Shown here piece by piece: positions 36,013-45,015 of a stretch of 64,000 bases of DNA (the first letter of the stretch is position 1; each line of letters begins with the position of its first letter). The translations under genes were made by a program, and so were the position numbers. The stretch is taken from contig SVRQ01000008.1 in assembly GCA_015064725.1 (NCBI GenBank), positions 18,416-82,415 on the forward strand, in the 5' to 3' direction. The DNA is from Oscillospiraceae bacterium. Its GTDB lineage: Bacteria > Bacillota > Clostridia > Oscillospirales > CAG-272. The notes under the pieces are model-generated. The model worked only from the letters and a program-made list of their open reading frames with translations, did not search any database and had not been told where the DNA came from.

Positions 36013-37206
36013 TCAGTGGTGGAAAAGACGCATTCCCGTGAATGCCATTGCGATGTCATATTTATCGCAGCATTCGATAACGAGGTCATCGCGCTTGGAG
36101 CCGCCGGGCTCTGCGATGTAGGAAACGCCGCTCTTCTTTGCTCTTTCGATGTTGTCGGAGAAGGGGAAGAATGCATCGGAACCGAGCGCAACACCCGTGA
36201 TAGTGGAAAGGTAAGCGTCAGCTTCTTCTTTTGTGAGGGGCTCGGGGCGAGTTGTGAAGTATTTCTGCCATACGCCCTCTGCGCAAACGTCTTCTTCGTT
36301 CTTGTTGATATAACCGTCGATAACGTTATCGCGGTCGGGTCTGCCGAGCGTGGGAAGGAAGGGGAGGTTCAAAACCTTTTCGTGCTGGCGGAGGTGCCAA
36401 GTGTCTGCCTTTGTACCTGCAAGACGTGTGCAGTGGATTCTGGACTGCTGACCTGCGCCAACGCCGATAGCCTGACCGTCAACTGCATAGCAAACGGAGT
36501 TGGACTGTGTATATTTGAGTGTGATGAGAGCGATGATAAGGTCGCGCTTTGCGCTTTCGGGGAGGTTTTTGTTGTTTGTTACAACATTGGAAAGGAGAGC
36601 TTCGTTAATTTCAAAGTTGTTTCTGCCCTGCTCGAAAGTGATGCCGTAAACCTGCTTTGTTTCGATGGGGGCGGGAACGTAGTTTTTGTCTATCTTAACG
36701 ATGTTGTAAGCACCCTGCTTCTTTGTCTTGAGGATCTCAAGCGCTTCGGGAGTGTAATCGGGAGCGATAACACCGTCGGAAACCTCGCGCTTGATAAGGA
36801 GAGCAGTTGTTTTATCGCAAGTGTCGGAAAGTGCGATCCAGTCACCGAAGGAGGACATTCTGTCCGTGCCTCTTGCTCTTGCGTATGCGCAAGCGAGGGG
36901 GGACTCGTCAAGTCCTTCGATGTCGTCAACGAAGCAAGCCTTCTTGAGATTTGCGGAAAGGGGAAGACCAACTGCTGCGGATGTGGGGCTTACGTGCTTG
37001 AAGGACGTTGCCGCAACCATACCGGTTGCTTCGGAAACCTCTTTTACAAGCTGCCAAGAGTTGAATGCATCGAGAAAGTTGATGTAACCGGGTCTGCCGC
37101 AAAGGATCTCGATGGGAAGCTCGGAGCCGTCTGCCATATAGATCTTAGAGGGCTTTTGGTTGGGGTTACAACCGTATTTAAGTTCAAATTCGTTCATTTC
37201 ACTCAT
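36013..37206 (-). CDS. purH: Stand-alone AICAR transformylase (C-terminal PurH type)
   Basis: It formylates AICAR with 10-formyl-THF to FAICAR, the step before IMP. Most bacteria have this activity in bifunctional PurH (about 510-520 residues, with an MGS-like IMP cyclohydrolase domain in front). Here the 397-residue protein begins directly with the transformylase part (LKYGCNPNQKPSKIY), keeps the catalytic Lys-His region ATSFKHVSPTSAAVGLPL, and ends in the PurH-type GGSKRDDLVIECCDKYDIAMAFTGMRLFHH split over the C-terminus. The N-terminal cyclohydrolase domain is absent. The purO gene directly upstream supplies that step. Confidence 0.92.
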   Translation of the reverse strand: MSEMNEFELKYGCNPNQKPSKIYMADGSELPIEILCGRPGYINFLDAFNSWQLVKEVSEATGMVAATSFKHVSPTSAAVGLPLSANLKKACFVDDIEGLDESPLACAYARARGTDRMSSFGDWIALSDTCDKTTALLIKREVSDGVIAPDYTPEALEILKTKKQGAYNIVKIDKNYVPAPIETKQVYGITFEQGRNNFEINEALLSNVVTNNKNLPESAKRDLIIALITLKYTQSNSVCYAVDGQAIGVGAGQQSRIHCTRLAGTKADTWHLRQHEKVLNLPFLPTLGRPDRDNVIDGYINKNEEDVCAEGVWQKYFTTRPEPLTKEEADAYLSTITGVALGSDAFFPFSDNIERAKKSGVSYIAEPGGSKRDDLVIECCDKYDIAMAFTGMRLFHH

Positions 37207-37211
37207 TCTCC

Positions 37212-37946
37212 TTATTTGTTTTTGTTAATGATGATTTCTGTGGGCTCCGTGCCGTCAAGGGGGATCTGACGCACAAAGAGAGAAACCTTGTTGTTTTCGT
37301 TAAGGTTGCTCCAGCAAAGCTCTGCAAGCTCCTCTGCCGTGTTGGGCATTGCTACCTCTTCGGGCTCGCCGCAGAAAGAGGGGATGGGGCTGCCGTCGCA
37401 TTTATAAGTATGTATGAAGTGGCCGATGCCGTCTTCGGGCTGTGCATAGCTGTAGAAATATCTTCTGCAGGACTCGCCTCTGCCGTTTGCGCTCTTCAAA
37501 ATAGAAAGCTTATAGCTAAAAGACTTGTCGGGGAAGCAATAGTTAAGAATGCCGGAAATTCTGGGTGTGAAGTTGGGTTTGTCATCCTCGAATTCACGCA
37601 CCTCGCAAGCTGCTTCAAAGCCGAAGGGGTGATCCACTTCGTTTATATAATCAAAGATCGTATTGGTCTGGTCGCCGTTTGTAATAATATCAACATTACC
37701 GTCCTTGGCAGAAAGATAAGGATTGTAGATGATAAGGTGCGGGTCGGAAAGCTTGGACTCATCGAAAGCCTTTGTTCTCATACCGCCGTCGAAGCGTTCG
37801 AAAATTCTGTTGCGGCTGTTTTCGCTTCTGCCCATAATGAAGTATGCTATCATAGCGGATCTGCCGTCTGCGGATTTGCCGATAACGATGCCTCTGCCGG
37901 GGTAAGAGTTTTCGGAAAGCAAACTCTTTAGATCAAACATTGCCAT
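37212..37946 (-). CDS. purO: IMP cyclohydrolase, archaeal PurO type
   Basis: It closes the ring of FAICAR to IMP, the last step of the pathway. The 244 residues begin with LKSLLSENSYPGRGIVIGKS, then MIAYFIMGRSENSRNRIF, the PurO signature (YxGRxL..., GRSxxSR). The middle block NGDQTNTIFDYI and the C-terminal half are consistent with the single-domain NTN-hydrolase-like fold of the family. PurO was first described in archaea and has relatives in Clostridia. It sits between purN and the stand-alone transformylase gene, so the two split genes together replace bifunctional PurH. Confidence 0.85.
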   Translation of the reverse strand: MAMFDLKSLLSENSYPGRGIVIGKSADGRSAMIAYFIMGRSENSRNRIFERFDGGMRTKAFDESKLSDPHLIIYNPYLSAKDGNVDIITNGDQTNTIFDYINEVDHPFGFEAACEVREFEDDKPNFTPRISGILNYCFPDKSFSYKLSILKSANGRGESCRRYFYSYAQPEDGIGHFIHTYKCDGSPIPSFCGEPEEVAMPNTAEELAELCWSNLNENNKVSLFVRQIPLDGTEPTEIIINKNK

Positions 37947-38560
37947 TATATTGTTCCTCCGTTAATAATATCTTTACTTACTTTTTCAACTGCTTGGGGA
38001 AGAATTATCCATTCTGCCTCCTGCATAACTCTCTTTTGGAGAGTTTCGGGCGTATCGCCTTCTTGTATTTCAACGGCTTTTTGCATAATTATCTTGCCGC
38101 CGTCCGTTATCTCGTTTACAAAGTGAACAGTTGCGCCCGTTACCTTTACTCCGTATGCAAGAGCCGCTTCGTGAACGCGAAGACCGTAGAAGCCATCGCC
38201 GCAGAAGGAGGGGATGAGAGAGGGGTGGACGTTGATCATTCTTTCCTTGTAACGAGAGATAAACTCGGGGCTGAGTATATACATAAAGCCCGCAAGAACT
38301 ATAAGTTCTATGCCTTTTTCTTCAAGGGAAGAGATAAGAGCTTCTTCAAACTCTTTTCTTGTGCTGTAGGCGTGCTTGTTTGCAACGGCGGTTTCTATTC
38401 CTGCGTTTTTTGCTCTTTCAAGCGCGTAAGCCGTGGGGGAGGAAGAAACGACGAGGTTTATTTCGCCGCTTTTGATGATCCCCGCCTTTTGTGCATCGAT
38501 AAGAGCCTGCAGGTTAGTGCCGCCGCCCGAAACGAGGACGGCTATTTTTACAGGGTTCAT
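37946..38560 (-). CDS. purN: Phosphoribosylglycinamide formyltransferase PurN
   Basis: It transfers the formyl group of 10-formyl-THF to GAR, step 3. The 204 residues begin with VLVSGGGTNLQALIDAQ, contain the folate/GAR site AGFMYILSPEF and the catalytic block INVHPSLIPSFCGDGFYGLRVHEAAL. The catalytic triad His and Asp are visible (HPSL; FVNEITDGGKII). The Cys-Gly-Asp after PSF replaces the more usual Pro-Gly-x. The stop overlaps the purO start by one base. Confidence 0.95.
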   Translation of the reverse strand: MNPVKIAVLVSGGGTNLQALIDAQKAGIIKSGEINLVVSSSPTAYALERAKNAGIETAVANKHAYSTRKEFEEALISSLEEKGIELIVLAGFMYILSPEFISRYKERMINVHPSLIPSFCGDGFYGLRVHEAALAYGVKVTGATVHFVNEITDGGKIIMQKAVEIQEGDTPETLQKRVMQEAEWIILPQAVEKVSKDIINGGTI

Positions 38561-38596
38561 AGAAATGACCTCTTTTCTCTGTTTAATAAAGCTCTT

Positions 38597-39640
38597 TTAG
38601 ATAAGGACGCACTTTTCTTCGCTTTCGATGATCTCACCGAGAACGTAAGCGTCTTCGCCGTTCGCACGGAGGATATCAAGAGCTGTGTCAACGTCTTCTT
38701 TGGCAACTACAACGCTCATACCAACGCCCATATTGAACGTGTTGAACATATCTCTTTCGGGAATATTGCCTGCCTTTGCGATAAGATCGAAGATGGGAAG
38801 TATGCGAACATCGCTCTTCTTTATCTTTGCGCCGAGACCGTCGGGAATGCTTCTCGGGATGTTTTCGTAGAAGCCGCCGCCGGTGATGTGGGAGATACCC
38901 TTAACGGAAACTTTTTCAAGGAGTTTGAGAATGGATTTAACGTAAATTCTTGTAGGTGTAAGAAGTGTTTCGCCGATAGTTTTGCCGCCGAGCTCTTCTT
39001 TTGCAACGTAGAGGTCGGGGTTGTTGTTATCGATATCAAATACCTTGCGGCAGAGGGAGAAGCCGTTGGAGTGGATACCTGTGGAGGGAAGAGCGATAAC
39101 CACGTTGCCTGCTTCCATCTTTGCGTTGTCGATGATCTTTTTCTTATCAACGATACCTACGGCAAAGCCTGCAAGGTCATAATCCTCTGCGGGCATAAGA
39201 CCGGGATGCTCTGCTGTTTCGCCGCCGATGAGTGCCGCACCGGACTGAACGCAGCCTTCCGCAACACCGGAAACGATCTCGGCAATCTTTTCGGGATAGT
39301 TTTTGCCGCAAGCGATATAGTCAAGGAAGAAAAGGGGCTTTGCACCGCAGCAGATAATGTCATTTACACACATAGCAACGGCATCGATGCCTATAGTGTC
39401 GTGCTTGTCCATAAGGATGGCGAGCTTGACCTTTGTACCGCAACCGTCCGTGCCGGAAACGAGCACGGGTTCTTCCATACCGAGGGGAAGAGCAAAGCAA
39501 CCGCCAAAGCCGCCAACGTCATCAAGGCAACCCTCGTTGCGTGTGCGGGCAATATGAGCTTTCATAAGCTCGACAGCCTTGTAACCGGCAGTAATATCAA
39601 CGCCGGCTGCTGCGTAGCTTTCGGATCTTGAATTTTTCAT
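38597..39640 (-). CDS. purM: Phosphoribosylformylglycinamidine cyclo-ligase PurM
   Basis: It turns FGAM into AIR with ATP, step 5. The 347 residues begin with [20 protein letters not shown] and contain the AIRS signature [25 protein letters not shown] and [17 protein letters not shown]. It belongs to the PurM/SelD/HypE ATP-binding superfamily that also includes PurL. It lies 36 bases upstream of purN, in the order purE-purM-purN often seen in Bacillota. Confidence 0.97.
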   Translation of the reverse strand: MKNSRSESYAAAGVDITAGYKAVELMKAHIARTRNEGCLDDVGGFGGCFALPLGMEEPVLVSGTDGCGTKVKLAILMDKHDTIGIDAVAMCVNDIICCGAKPLFFLDYIACGKNYPEKIAEIVSGVAEGCVQSGAALIGGETAEHPGLMPAEDYDLAGFAVGIVDKKKIIDNAKMEAGNVVIALPSTGIHSNGFSLCRKVFDIDNNNPDLYVAKEELGGKTIGETLLTPTRIYVKSILKLLEKVSVKGISHITGGGFYENIPRSIPDGLGAKIKKSDVRILPIFDLIAKAGNIPERDMFNTFNMGVGMSVVVAKEDVDTALDILRANGEDAYVLGEIIESEEKCVLI

Positions 39641-39684
39641 TTTCGTTCATTCCTTTCGATTTCTGAAAATATATTTGCGTTTAA

Positions 39685-40179
39685 TTATTTGCTGTATTTG
39701 AGAGAGATCTCTGCGTCCTTTTTAAGAACGTCCTCAGCGGCTTTCTTTCTTGCCGCCGTGAGCTTATCTGCAAGCTCCTTGTCCTCTACGGCGATGATCT
39801 GCGCCGCGAGAAGTGCTGCGTTTGCGGCACCGTCTATTGCAACTGTTGCAACGGGGATACCGGCGGGCATCTGTACCGTGGAGAGGAGTGCGTCAAGTCC
39901 GTCGAGAGTAGAGGATTTGACGGGTATGCCGATAACGGGAAGAGTTGTGTTAGCGGCGATAGCACCTGCAAGGTGCGCTGCCTTTCCTGCGGCTGCGATG
40001 ATAACGGCGAAACCGTTATCTCTTGCATTTTCGGAAAATGCTTTTGCTTCCACGGGAGTTCTGTGGGCAGAATATACGTGAACCTCGTGAGGGATGCCGT
40101 ATGTTTCAAGTGTTTCAATGGCTTTTTCCACTACGGGAAGGTCGGATGCGCTTCCCATAATAATTGCGACTTTTTTCAT
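39685..40179 (-). CDS. purE: N5-carboxyaminoimidazole ribonucleotide mutase PurE
   Basis: It moves the carboxyl group to give CAIR, step 6b. The 164 residues start [20 protein letters not shown], with SAHRTP and the [24 protein letters not shown] core of class I/II PurE. No purK is in the window, so either purK is elsewhere or PurE works directly on CO2 (class II-like). It is the first gene of the operon, directly after the ZTP riboswitch. Confidence 0.96.
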   Translation of the reverse strand: MKKVAIIMGSASDLPVVEKAIETLETYGIPHEVHVYSAHRTPVEAKAFSENARDNGFAVIIAAAGKAAHLAGAIAANTTLPVIGIPVKSSTLDGLDALLSTVQMPAGIPVATVAIDGAANAALLAAQIIAVEDKELADKLTAARKKAAEDVLKKDAEISLKYSK

Positions 40180-40200
40180 ATAACCTCCTGAATAATACCG

Positions 40201-40320
40201 AAAAAGGGCAGGTCTATCCCTTGTTATTCAAGTAATAGAGCTGCCCAGACGGTCGACAAAAATATTCCCGAAAGCTTCCGCGCGGTGCTCCGCTGTTCCG
40301 TCAGTTGCAGTCGAGTTTTT
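40201..40320 (-). promoter_or_regulatory. ZTP (pfl) riboswitch with overlapping intrinsic terminator
   Basis: Read on the minus strand, the leader of purE has CTGACGGAA near 40300 and GTCGACCGTCTGGGCA near 40243-40258, the two conserved parts of the pfl/ZTP aptamer (CCGCCTGGGCA-like 3' block). The GGGCA of this block also starts the stem GGGCA-TCTAT / ATAGA-TGCCC (40206-40246) followed by TTTTT, an intrinsic terminator. Ligand binding to the 3' block would prevent that stem and allow readthrough. ZTP/ZMP accumulates when 10-formyl-THF is short, which fits the operon that includes purN, the transformylase and fhs. Confidence 0.85.
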
Positions 40321-40329
40321 TATAAATAT

Positions 40330-40358
40330 ATATTAACATAATAAGAGGATAAAGTCAA
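40330..40358 (-). promoter_or_regulatory. Promoter of the purine operon
   Basis: On the minus strand TTGACT (40353-40358), a 17-base spacer and TAATAT (40330-40335) precede the riboswitch by about 10 bases. Confidence 0.7.
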
Positions 40359-40416
40359 GTGATTTAGCTCTTGCGGAGGGCTTTTTTCGGATAAAAGCGA
40401 TAATTTTTAAAGTGTA

Positions 40417-40446
40417 TTGACTTTTTTGCGCCAAAAAGAGTATAAT
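40417..40446 (+). promoter_or_regulatory. Promoter of the DUF2156 gene
   Basis: TTGACT at 40417-40422 and TATAAT at 40441-40446 with an 18-base spacer, 40 bases before the ATG at 40486. It excludes an in-frame TTG at 40417 as the start. Confidence 0.75.
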
Positions 40447-40485
40447 CGTAGTTGTAAAGAGAATTTTTTGTTTTTTCGGTGGTTT

Positions 40486-41370
40486 ATGTTGGAATTTAAG
40501 AAAATAGAACTTTCGGACGTGCCGCTGCTCCGTCCTTATTTTGAAAAATGCACGAACAGATTTTGCGATTTTTCCGTCGGAGGCAGCGTAATGTGGCGCA
40601 ACGTATATGAAACGGAGTTTGCTGTTTCGGATGGCGCGCTTTATATGAGATTCCGTCTTTCGGACGGCAAATGGGCTTTCTCTTATCCTTTGGGTGCGGC
40701 CTTTGGGGATACGGTAAAAAAACTTCTTGAATATTGCGAAAAGGCTGATGAGAAGCTGATATTCGCCGCTGTTTCCGAAGAAGAAAAGAAAGAGATGGAG
40801 TCGCTTTTTCCGTATGCCTGCACATTTGCGGACAGGGATCATGCGGATTACATTTATCTTGGAGAGGACCTTGCGGGCTTCAAAGGTAAAAAATACGCAA
40901 CGCAGAGAAATCATATAAACCGCTTCCTTTCGGAAAACCCGGATTGGCATTTTGAAATGATCCGCAAGGAGGATATTCCCGCTGTTAATGCTTACTTTGC
41001 AAAGTATGCAGCATTTTCGGCAAAAGACAGTTTTTCCGCTTTGGAGGAGAGAAAATGCGTTCTCGACGTTTTCGAAAACTTTGATGCTTACGGCTTCTTC
41101 GGAGAGGCGCTTTACGTCGGAACGGATATTGTGGGCTTCTTTCTTTGCGAGGCGGTTGCGGACACGCTTATGGTGCATATAGAAAAGTGCGACAGAAGCG
41201 TTACGGGCGCGTACCAGATGCTCGTCAAAAGAGAGGCAGAAAAATATTGCACGGGAAAGCTCATATACGTCAACCGCGAGGATGATGCCGGCGACGAGGG
41301 ATTGCGGCGTTCCAAGCTTGCTTACAGGCCCCTTTATCTTGCGGAGAAATATACGGTAACGATTGAATAA
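40486..41370 (+). CDS. DUF2156 (phosphatidylglycerol lysyltransferase C-terminal domain-like) protein
   Basis: The protein has 294 residues and is predicted soluble. It resembles the GNAT-type domain of LPG synthase (MprF) without the membrane part: RNHINRFLSENPDWHFEMI, and the C-terminal block ending VNREDDAGDEGLRRSKLAYRPLYLAEKY, in which N-x-E-D-x-G-x-x-G-L-R is the family mark. MprF attaches lysine from Lys-tRNA to phosphatidylglycerol; stand-alone DUF2156 proteins are probably aminoacyl- or acyl-transferases but their substrates are unknown. I use the ATG at 40486, 40 bases after a good promoter. Confidence 0.8.
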   Translation: MLEFKKIELSDVPLLRPYFEKCTNRFCDFSVGGSVMWRNVYETEFAVSDGALYMRFRLSDGKWAFSYPLGAAFGDTVKKLLEYCEKADEKLIFAAVSEEEKKEMESLFPYACTFADRDHADYIYLGEDLAGFKGKKYATQRNHINRFLSENPDWHFEMIRKEDIPAVNAYFAKYAAFSAKDSFSALEERKCVLDVFENFDAYGFFGEALYVGTDIVGFFLCEAVADTLMVHIEKCDRSVTGAYQMLVKREAEKYCTGKLIYVNREDDAGDEGLRRSKLAYRPLYLAEKYTVTIE

Positions 41371-41374
41371 TATG

Positions 41375-41407
41375 CAAAAAACGCGCTTCCACAGCGCGTT
41401 TTTTGTA
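41375..41407. terminator. Bidirectional terminator
   Basis: AAAAAACGCGCT pairs with AGCGCGTTTTTT between the convergent DUF2156 and YhcH genes. Confidence 0.9.
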
Positions 41408-41409
41408 TT

Positions 41410-41853
41410 TTATACTTTAACTTTCACAACGACCTTTCGGCAGTGCGCGGGCGCGCCGCAGGCGATATTGGGCGCATGCGCATCCCCCGGGAAAAGTACG
41501 GCGAATTTGCCGGGAACAAGCGTTACAGTGTCCGTCGGTCCGTGATAGAAGCGGATGTCGGCACCGCGTTTTTCCATAACCTCATCGGTCATTTCTTCGA
41601 GTGCGCCGACGTTCATTTTCTCCGTTCCCGAAATCAGGCACTGGATGTCTATATATTTTTGATGTGCTTCGGGTGTGTCGTTTACCTCTTGCGTTTCGTA
41701 GCTTGTGATGAAGAAGAAATTCTCTCCTTCAAGCTCGTATCGTTTGTCCTCGAGCACGGAAAAATCCGTGTCACGCAAGAAAAGAAGCCCCTTGAACACG
41801 CCTTCGTGTATTCCTCGGTAATTTTCTATATGAGAGAGTGTGTCGAATATCAT
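41410..41853 (-). CDS. YhcH/YjgK/YiaL family protein
   Basis: The protein has 147 residues, a single cupin-like beta-barrel. HQKYIDIQCLISGTEKMNVG is typical of the YhcH/YiaL/EbgC family, and the C-terminal LVPGKFAVLFPGDAHAPNIACG carries conserved metal-binding His residues. Family members act in sialic acid or other sugar metabolism, for instance as an anomerase-like helper of EbgA. I choose the ATG at 41853, preceded by AAAGGGA; an in-frame TTG at 41871 lies inside a terminator. It lies downstream of the GH94-like gene but after a terminator. Confidence 0.85.
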   Translation of the reverse strand: MIFDTLSHIENYRGIHEGVFKGLLFLRDTDFSVLEDKRYELEGENFFFITSYETQEVNDTPEAHQKYIDIQCLISGTEKMNVGALEEMTDEVMEKRGADIRFYHGPTDTVTLVPGKFAVLFPGDAHAPNIACGAPAHCRKVVVKVKV

Positions 41854-41870
41854 AAAATCATCCCTTTCCA

Positions 41871-41902
41871 AAAATATGGCGGATCTTTATCCGCCATATT
41901 TT
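41871..41902 (-). terminator. Terminator of the GH94-like gene
   Basis: A 13-base perfect stem AAAATATGGCGGA with TCCGCCATATTTT and a 6-base loop lies just after the stop at 41912. Confidence 0.9.
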
Positions 41903-41911
41903 GCTTGTTCT

Positions 41912-44815
41912 TTATGCAAGCTCTATAACTATTTCGTGAACGCCGTTTTCAAGCATCGGGAACGTGTTGCCGCATTCCTTGCCGTCGAACGTGCATTTCG
42001 TGTTTTTGTCCACGCGGGAGAAGCCTGCTGTCTTTGTAACGGTAATGTTGTAAACCGCACCCTTTGTAATGGTGTATTTTATCTCTTCCGTTCCTTCGGG
42101 AAGCATGGGAGAAAGCTCAATGCCGTCTGCCGTGTAAGCTATACCGAGCATTTCGAATATGGCAAGCGTGAGCCAGCTTGCAGTACCGGAAAGCATAGGT
42201 CCTACGTTTTCGCCGGTCATAGAGTTTGTGTACTGCGTGCAGAAGCGCGGGTTGCCCTTGGAAACGAAGGGATTTTTGAGCGTCTTATAGGGAAGGACGT
42301 TTTCGAGTATGCCGTAGCCGAGGCGCAAAAGGTCTGTAGCTATGCTTTCATCCTTGACTTTTTTCGCCTGCTTGAGGGAGGCAACAGCCGCCATCATAGC
42401 CGCGTGCTTGAATACGCCGCCGTTTTCTCTGTCGCCGCGGAAGTAAAGACCCGTTGCCGTACCCGTTGCCACTCTTTCAAGGTCGCACTGCGTGCAAAGG
42501 ATGGGGCCGTATTCCGTTGTAAGGTTATCTCTTATCGTGTCGAGCATAATGCGTATCTCTTCCTCCGTTGCGACGTTCGCAAGGAGCGCCCAGGAGAAGG
42601 AGTTGAGGAAGTAGGAGCCGTCCTTTGTTTTGTCCGTGCCAAGGCCGTCGCCTTTAGCACCGAGGTAGCTGTACTCACCGTGGTTGATGAGCGCGCGGGC
42701 GAAGAAGTTTTCCTTCCAAGCGGATGTCTGTATTTTTTCCGTAAGGTCTTTTGCGCGCTCTGCAATATTTGCGGCGGTATCCTTTCTTCCCGTTGCCATA
42801 GCGAGCTCATAGAGGTTATCGTATGCTATCTTGAGAAGGAAGGCGTTCATAACGCTTTCGCAGTAATTGCTTTCAAATTTTGTGCCGTAGGGTGCGCCCG
42901 CTTCCTCGAGCTGCTTTGCGTAAAGCTTTTCTTTTGTGGGCCCGTCTATCCAGTTGTCATCGAGCTTTAAGGCGTCGTTCCAGTCTGCGCGGTCAAGTAT
43001 GGGAAGACCGTGTACACCGACGGAGATCTTGCCGCTGTATTCGATGGTTGCCATAAGAGTGTCCCAAAGCTTTCTTGTTTCGCCCTTTGTTCCCGCAATG
43101 GGGAATTCCGCGTCAAGGAAAGCGAAGTCTTCCGTGAGGAACACGTATCTATAGACCGCTTGTGTAAGCCAGAGCGCATCGTCGGAGCAGAAGCCGGGTT
43201 CTTTGCCGCTGAAGAAGAAGTTATGGTTTGCGTAACCCATCTTATATACGTTTGCGACCCATTTTGAGAGAAGAGCGCGTGCAAGCTCTCCTTTACCCAT
43301 AGCCGTCATATAGTAAACGGAGGCATAAACGTCCTGTATTTCGCGGAAGCCTATTTCGCGGAAGCTCTTCTGCGTCCAGGCAAAAGAACGGGAAACGAAG
43401 GACTGATAAAGAACCTGGAAGGGAAGATTGTTATTGACGTAGGAATCAAAGAAATCATCTCCCGTGGAGACCTTGACGTAAGAGGAGTACGTTTTATAGA
43501 ACTCTTTCATAGCCGCAAAGGATTCGTCAAAAGCGTCCGCTTTTGCGTATTTATCGGCAAAGGCACCGAATTTTTCATCGAATACGGGGGAGATATCTCC
43601 CTTGCCGGAAACTATACCGACGTAGCAGTCTATCTTCTTCTGCTTTTTGGGCTCGAGCGTGATGGTCTTGCCGAGGGCATAGAAAGGAACCACCTTCTGC
43701 GTATGTGCGCTTGTAAGGTATGCGCCGTGCTCCGGATGCTCAAGCGTACCGCGTCCGATGAAGTTTATGTAGTTTTCCGTGAAATCGTCAAATGCTTCGC
43801 CGTCACAGAAAAGTGTTGCAAAGCGGCGTGTCTTTTTAAGATAAGCGGGGTTGGGGATAGGGCAAACGGCAATGGGCTTTCCGCTCTTCTTTGCAACGGC
43901 GCCTTCCCAAGTGATGCTCGCATAGAGAATATCGTTTGTCATAGATTCGGGGGAGCAAAGAGCGAACATGCCCGTTGTAACCACTTTAAGTTTTCTGGGC
44001 TTGCTTCCGATGTTGCGTATCTCGATCCTCTGTGCTTCAACTGCGTCGGGCATGCCGTCCTCAAAGGGAAGAATGAATATCGTGCGTTTGATTATAAGAC
44101 CGCACTTTGTTTCGTAAGTGATGACGGTATGGTTCTGCGCATGAACACAGAAGGCATCCGCAATGTTTTCTTCCGCGTTTGCGGAGTAGAATATCTGCTT
44201 GCCGTCCTCAAAGATATAGAACTGGCGGTTGCAGGGCTCGCCGCTGTCCTCGGGGATGAGGTCGAAGCGGGAGGCGGTCACGTTCATATTTGCAACGGAA
44301 CGGAAAGCACCGCGGCCGAAGGAGTCAAGGGATGCTTTGGGTGTTGTAAGAAGCGGATCGGGGGCATCCACGCGGCAGCCGAGGAGAAGGTTTATATCAT
44401 AATGAGTGCCGACACGGGGCATTTTAAGGTCTATTATATGTTCGCCCGCAGGGCCGAGGCTGCCCTTTGCGCAGATCATATCCTCAAAAGCGGAAACGAT
44501 TATCTTCTTTACGTTTTCGGGAATGTCGTAAGTATCTTTTTCCGTGCGTAGCGTGATGTCCTTTCCGAAGAACGTGAAAAGGCAGCAATCGTCGCCCACA
44601 CTGTCGAGGAACGCGCAAAATTCGGGGAAAGAGAAAAGACGAAGGCAGATGGGGGCTTCATAGGGAAGACCGAGGAAAGCGACAGCTTTCTTGCCGTCGG
44701 CGGTAAGAAACTCTGCATCAAGCACGCCGTCGTTTTCGGAAATGCCGAGAGCTTTTGCAATGCGTTCTTTCGCCGTCAAATGTTTATCTCTTGATTTTTC
44801 GTATGTGAAATTCAT
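41912..44815 (-). CDS. GH94-like glycoside phosphorylase / glycosyltransferase-36 family protein
   Basis: The protein has 967 residues and no signal peptide. The N-terminal beta-sandwich (about 120-420) is followed by an (alpha/alpha)6 barrel with NLPFQVLYQSFVSRSF and LDRADWNDALKL, in which the Asp of ADWND (611) matches the catalytic acid region of cellobiose and chitobiose phosphorylases. The end has CQYTNSMTGENVGPMLSGTASWL and a small beta-domain. Such enzymes split beta-linked disaccharides with phosphate to sugar-1-phosphate. It is longer than typical GH94 cellobiose phosphorylase, so its substrate is uncertain. AGAGGT precedes the ATG. Confidence 0.8.
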   Translation of the reverse strand: MNFTYEKSRDKHLTAKERIAKALGISENDGVLDAEFLTADGKKAVAFLGLPYEAPICLRLFSFPEFCAFLDSVGDDCCLFTFFGKDITLRTEKDTYDIPENVKKIIVSAFEDMICAKGSLGPAGEHIIDLKMPRVGTHYDINLLLGCRVDAPDPLLTTPKASLDSFGRGAFRSVANMNVTASRFDLIPEDSGEPCNRQFYIFEDGKQIFYSANAEENIADAFCVHAQNHTVITYETKCGLIIKRTIFILPFEDGMPDAVEAQRIEIRNIGSKPRKLKVVTTGMFALCSPESMTNDILYASITWEGAVAKKSGKPIAVCPIPNPAYLKKTRRFATLFCDGEAFDDFTENYINFIGRGTLEHPEHGAYLTSAHTQKVVPFYALGKTITLEPKKQKKIDCYVGIVSGKGDISPVFDEKFGAFADKYAKADAFDESFAAMKEFYKTYSSYVKVSTGDDFFDSYVNNNLPFQVLYQSFVSRSFAWTQKSFREIGFREIQDVYASVYYMTAMGKGELARALLSKWVANVYKMGYANHNFFFSGKEPGFCSDDALWLTQAVYRYVFLTEDFAFLDAEFPIAGTKGETRKLWDTLMATIEYSGKISVGVHGLPILDRADWNDALKLDDNWIDGPTKEKLYAKQLEEAGAPYGTKFESNYCESVMNAFLLKIAYDNLYELAMATGRKDTAANIAERAKDLTEKIQTSAWKENFFARALINHGEYSYLGAKGDGLGTDKTKDGSYFLNSFSWALLANVATEEEIRIMLDTIRDNLTTEYGPILCTQCDLERVATGTATGLYFRGDRENGGVFKHAAMMAAVASLKQAKKVKDESIATDLLRLGYGILENVLPYKTLKNPFVSKGNPRFCTQYTNSMTGENVGPMLSGTASWLTLAIFEMLGIAYTADGIELSPMLPEGTEEIKYTITKGAVYNITVTKTAGFSRVDKNTKCTFDGKECGNTFPMLENGVHEIVIELA

Positions 44816-44928
44816 TTTTTACCTCTTTTTACAATGAGATTTTTTGTTCTTATAAAAATATTGTAACATAATTTTTTATAAAAATCTACTGTTTTGCATT
44901 TATTTATTTTCGCAAGATAAAAACAAAA

Positions 44929-44956
44929 GAAAAAACAGCCCGAAGACTGTTTTTTC
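44929..44956 (-). terminator. Terminator of the MFS transporter gene
   Basis: GAAAAAACAG pairs with CTGTTTTTTC and is followed on the minus strand by TTTT. It lies 60 bases after the MFS stop. Confidence 0.85.
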
Positions 44957-45015
44957 GATCATAGTATATTGCGTAAAATCCGGCGCTGCCCGATTTTTTA
45001 CGGATTCGATAACGC

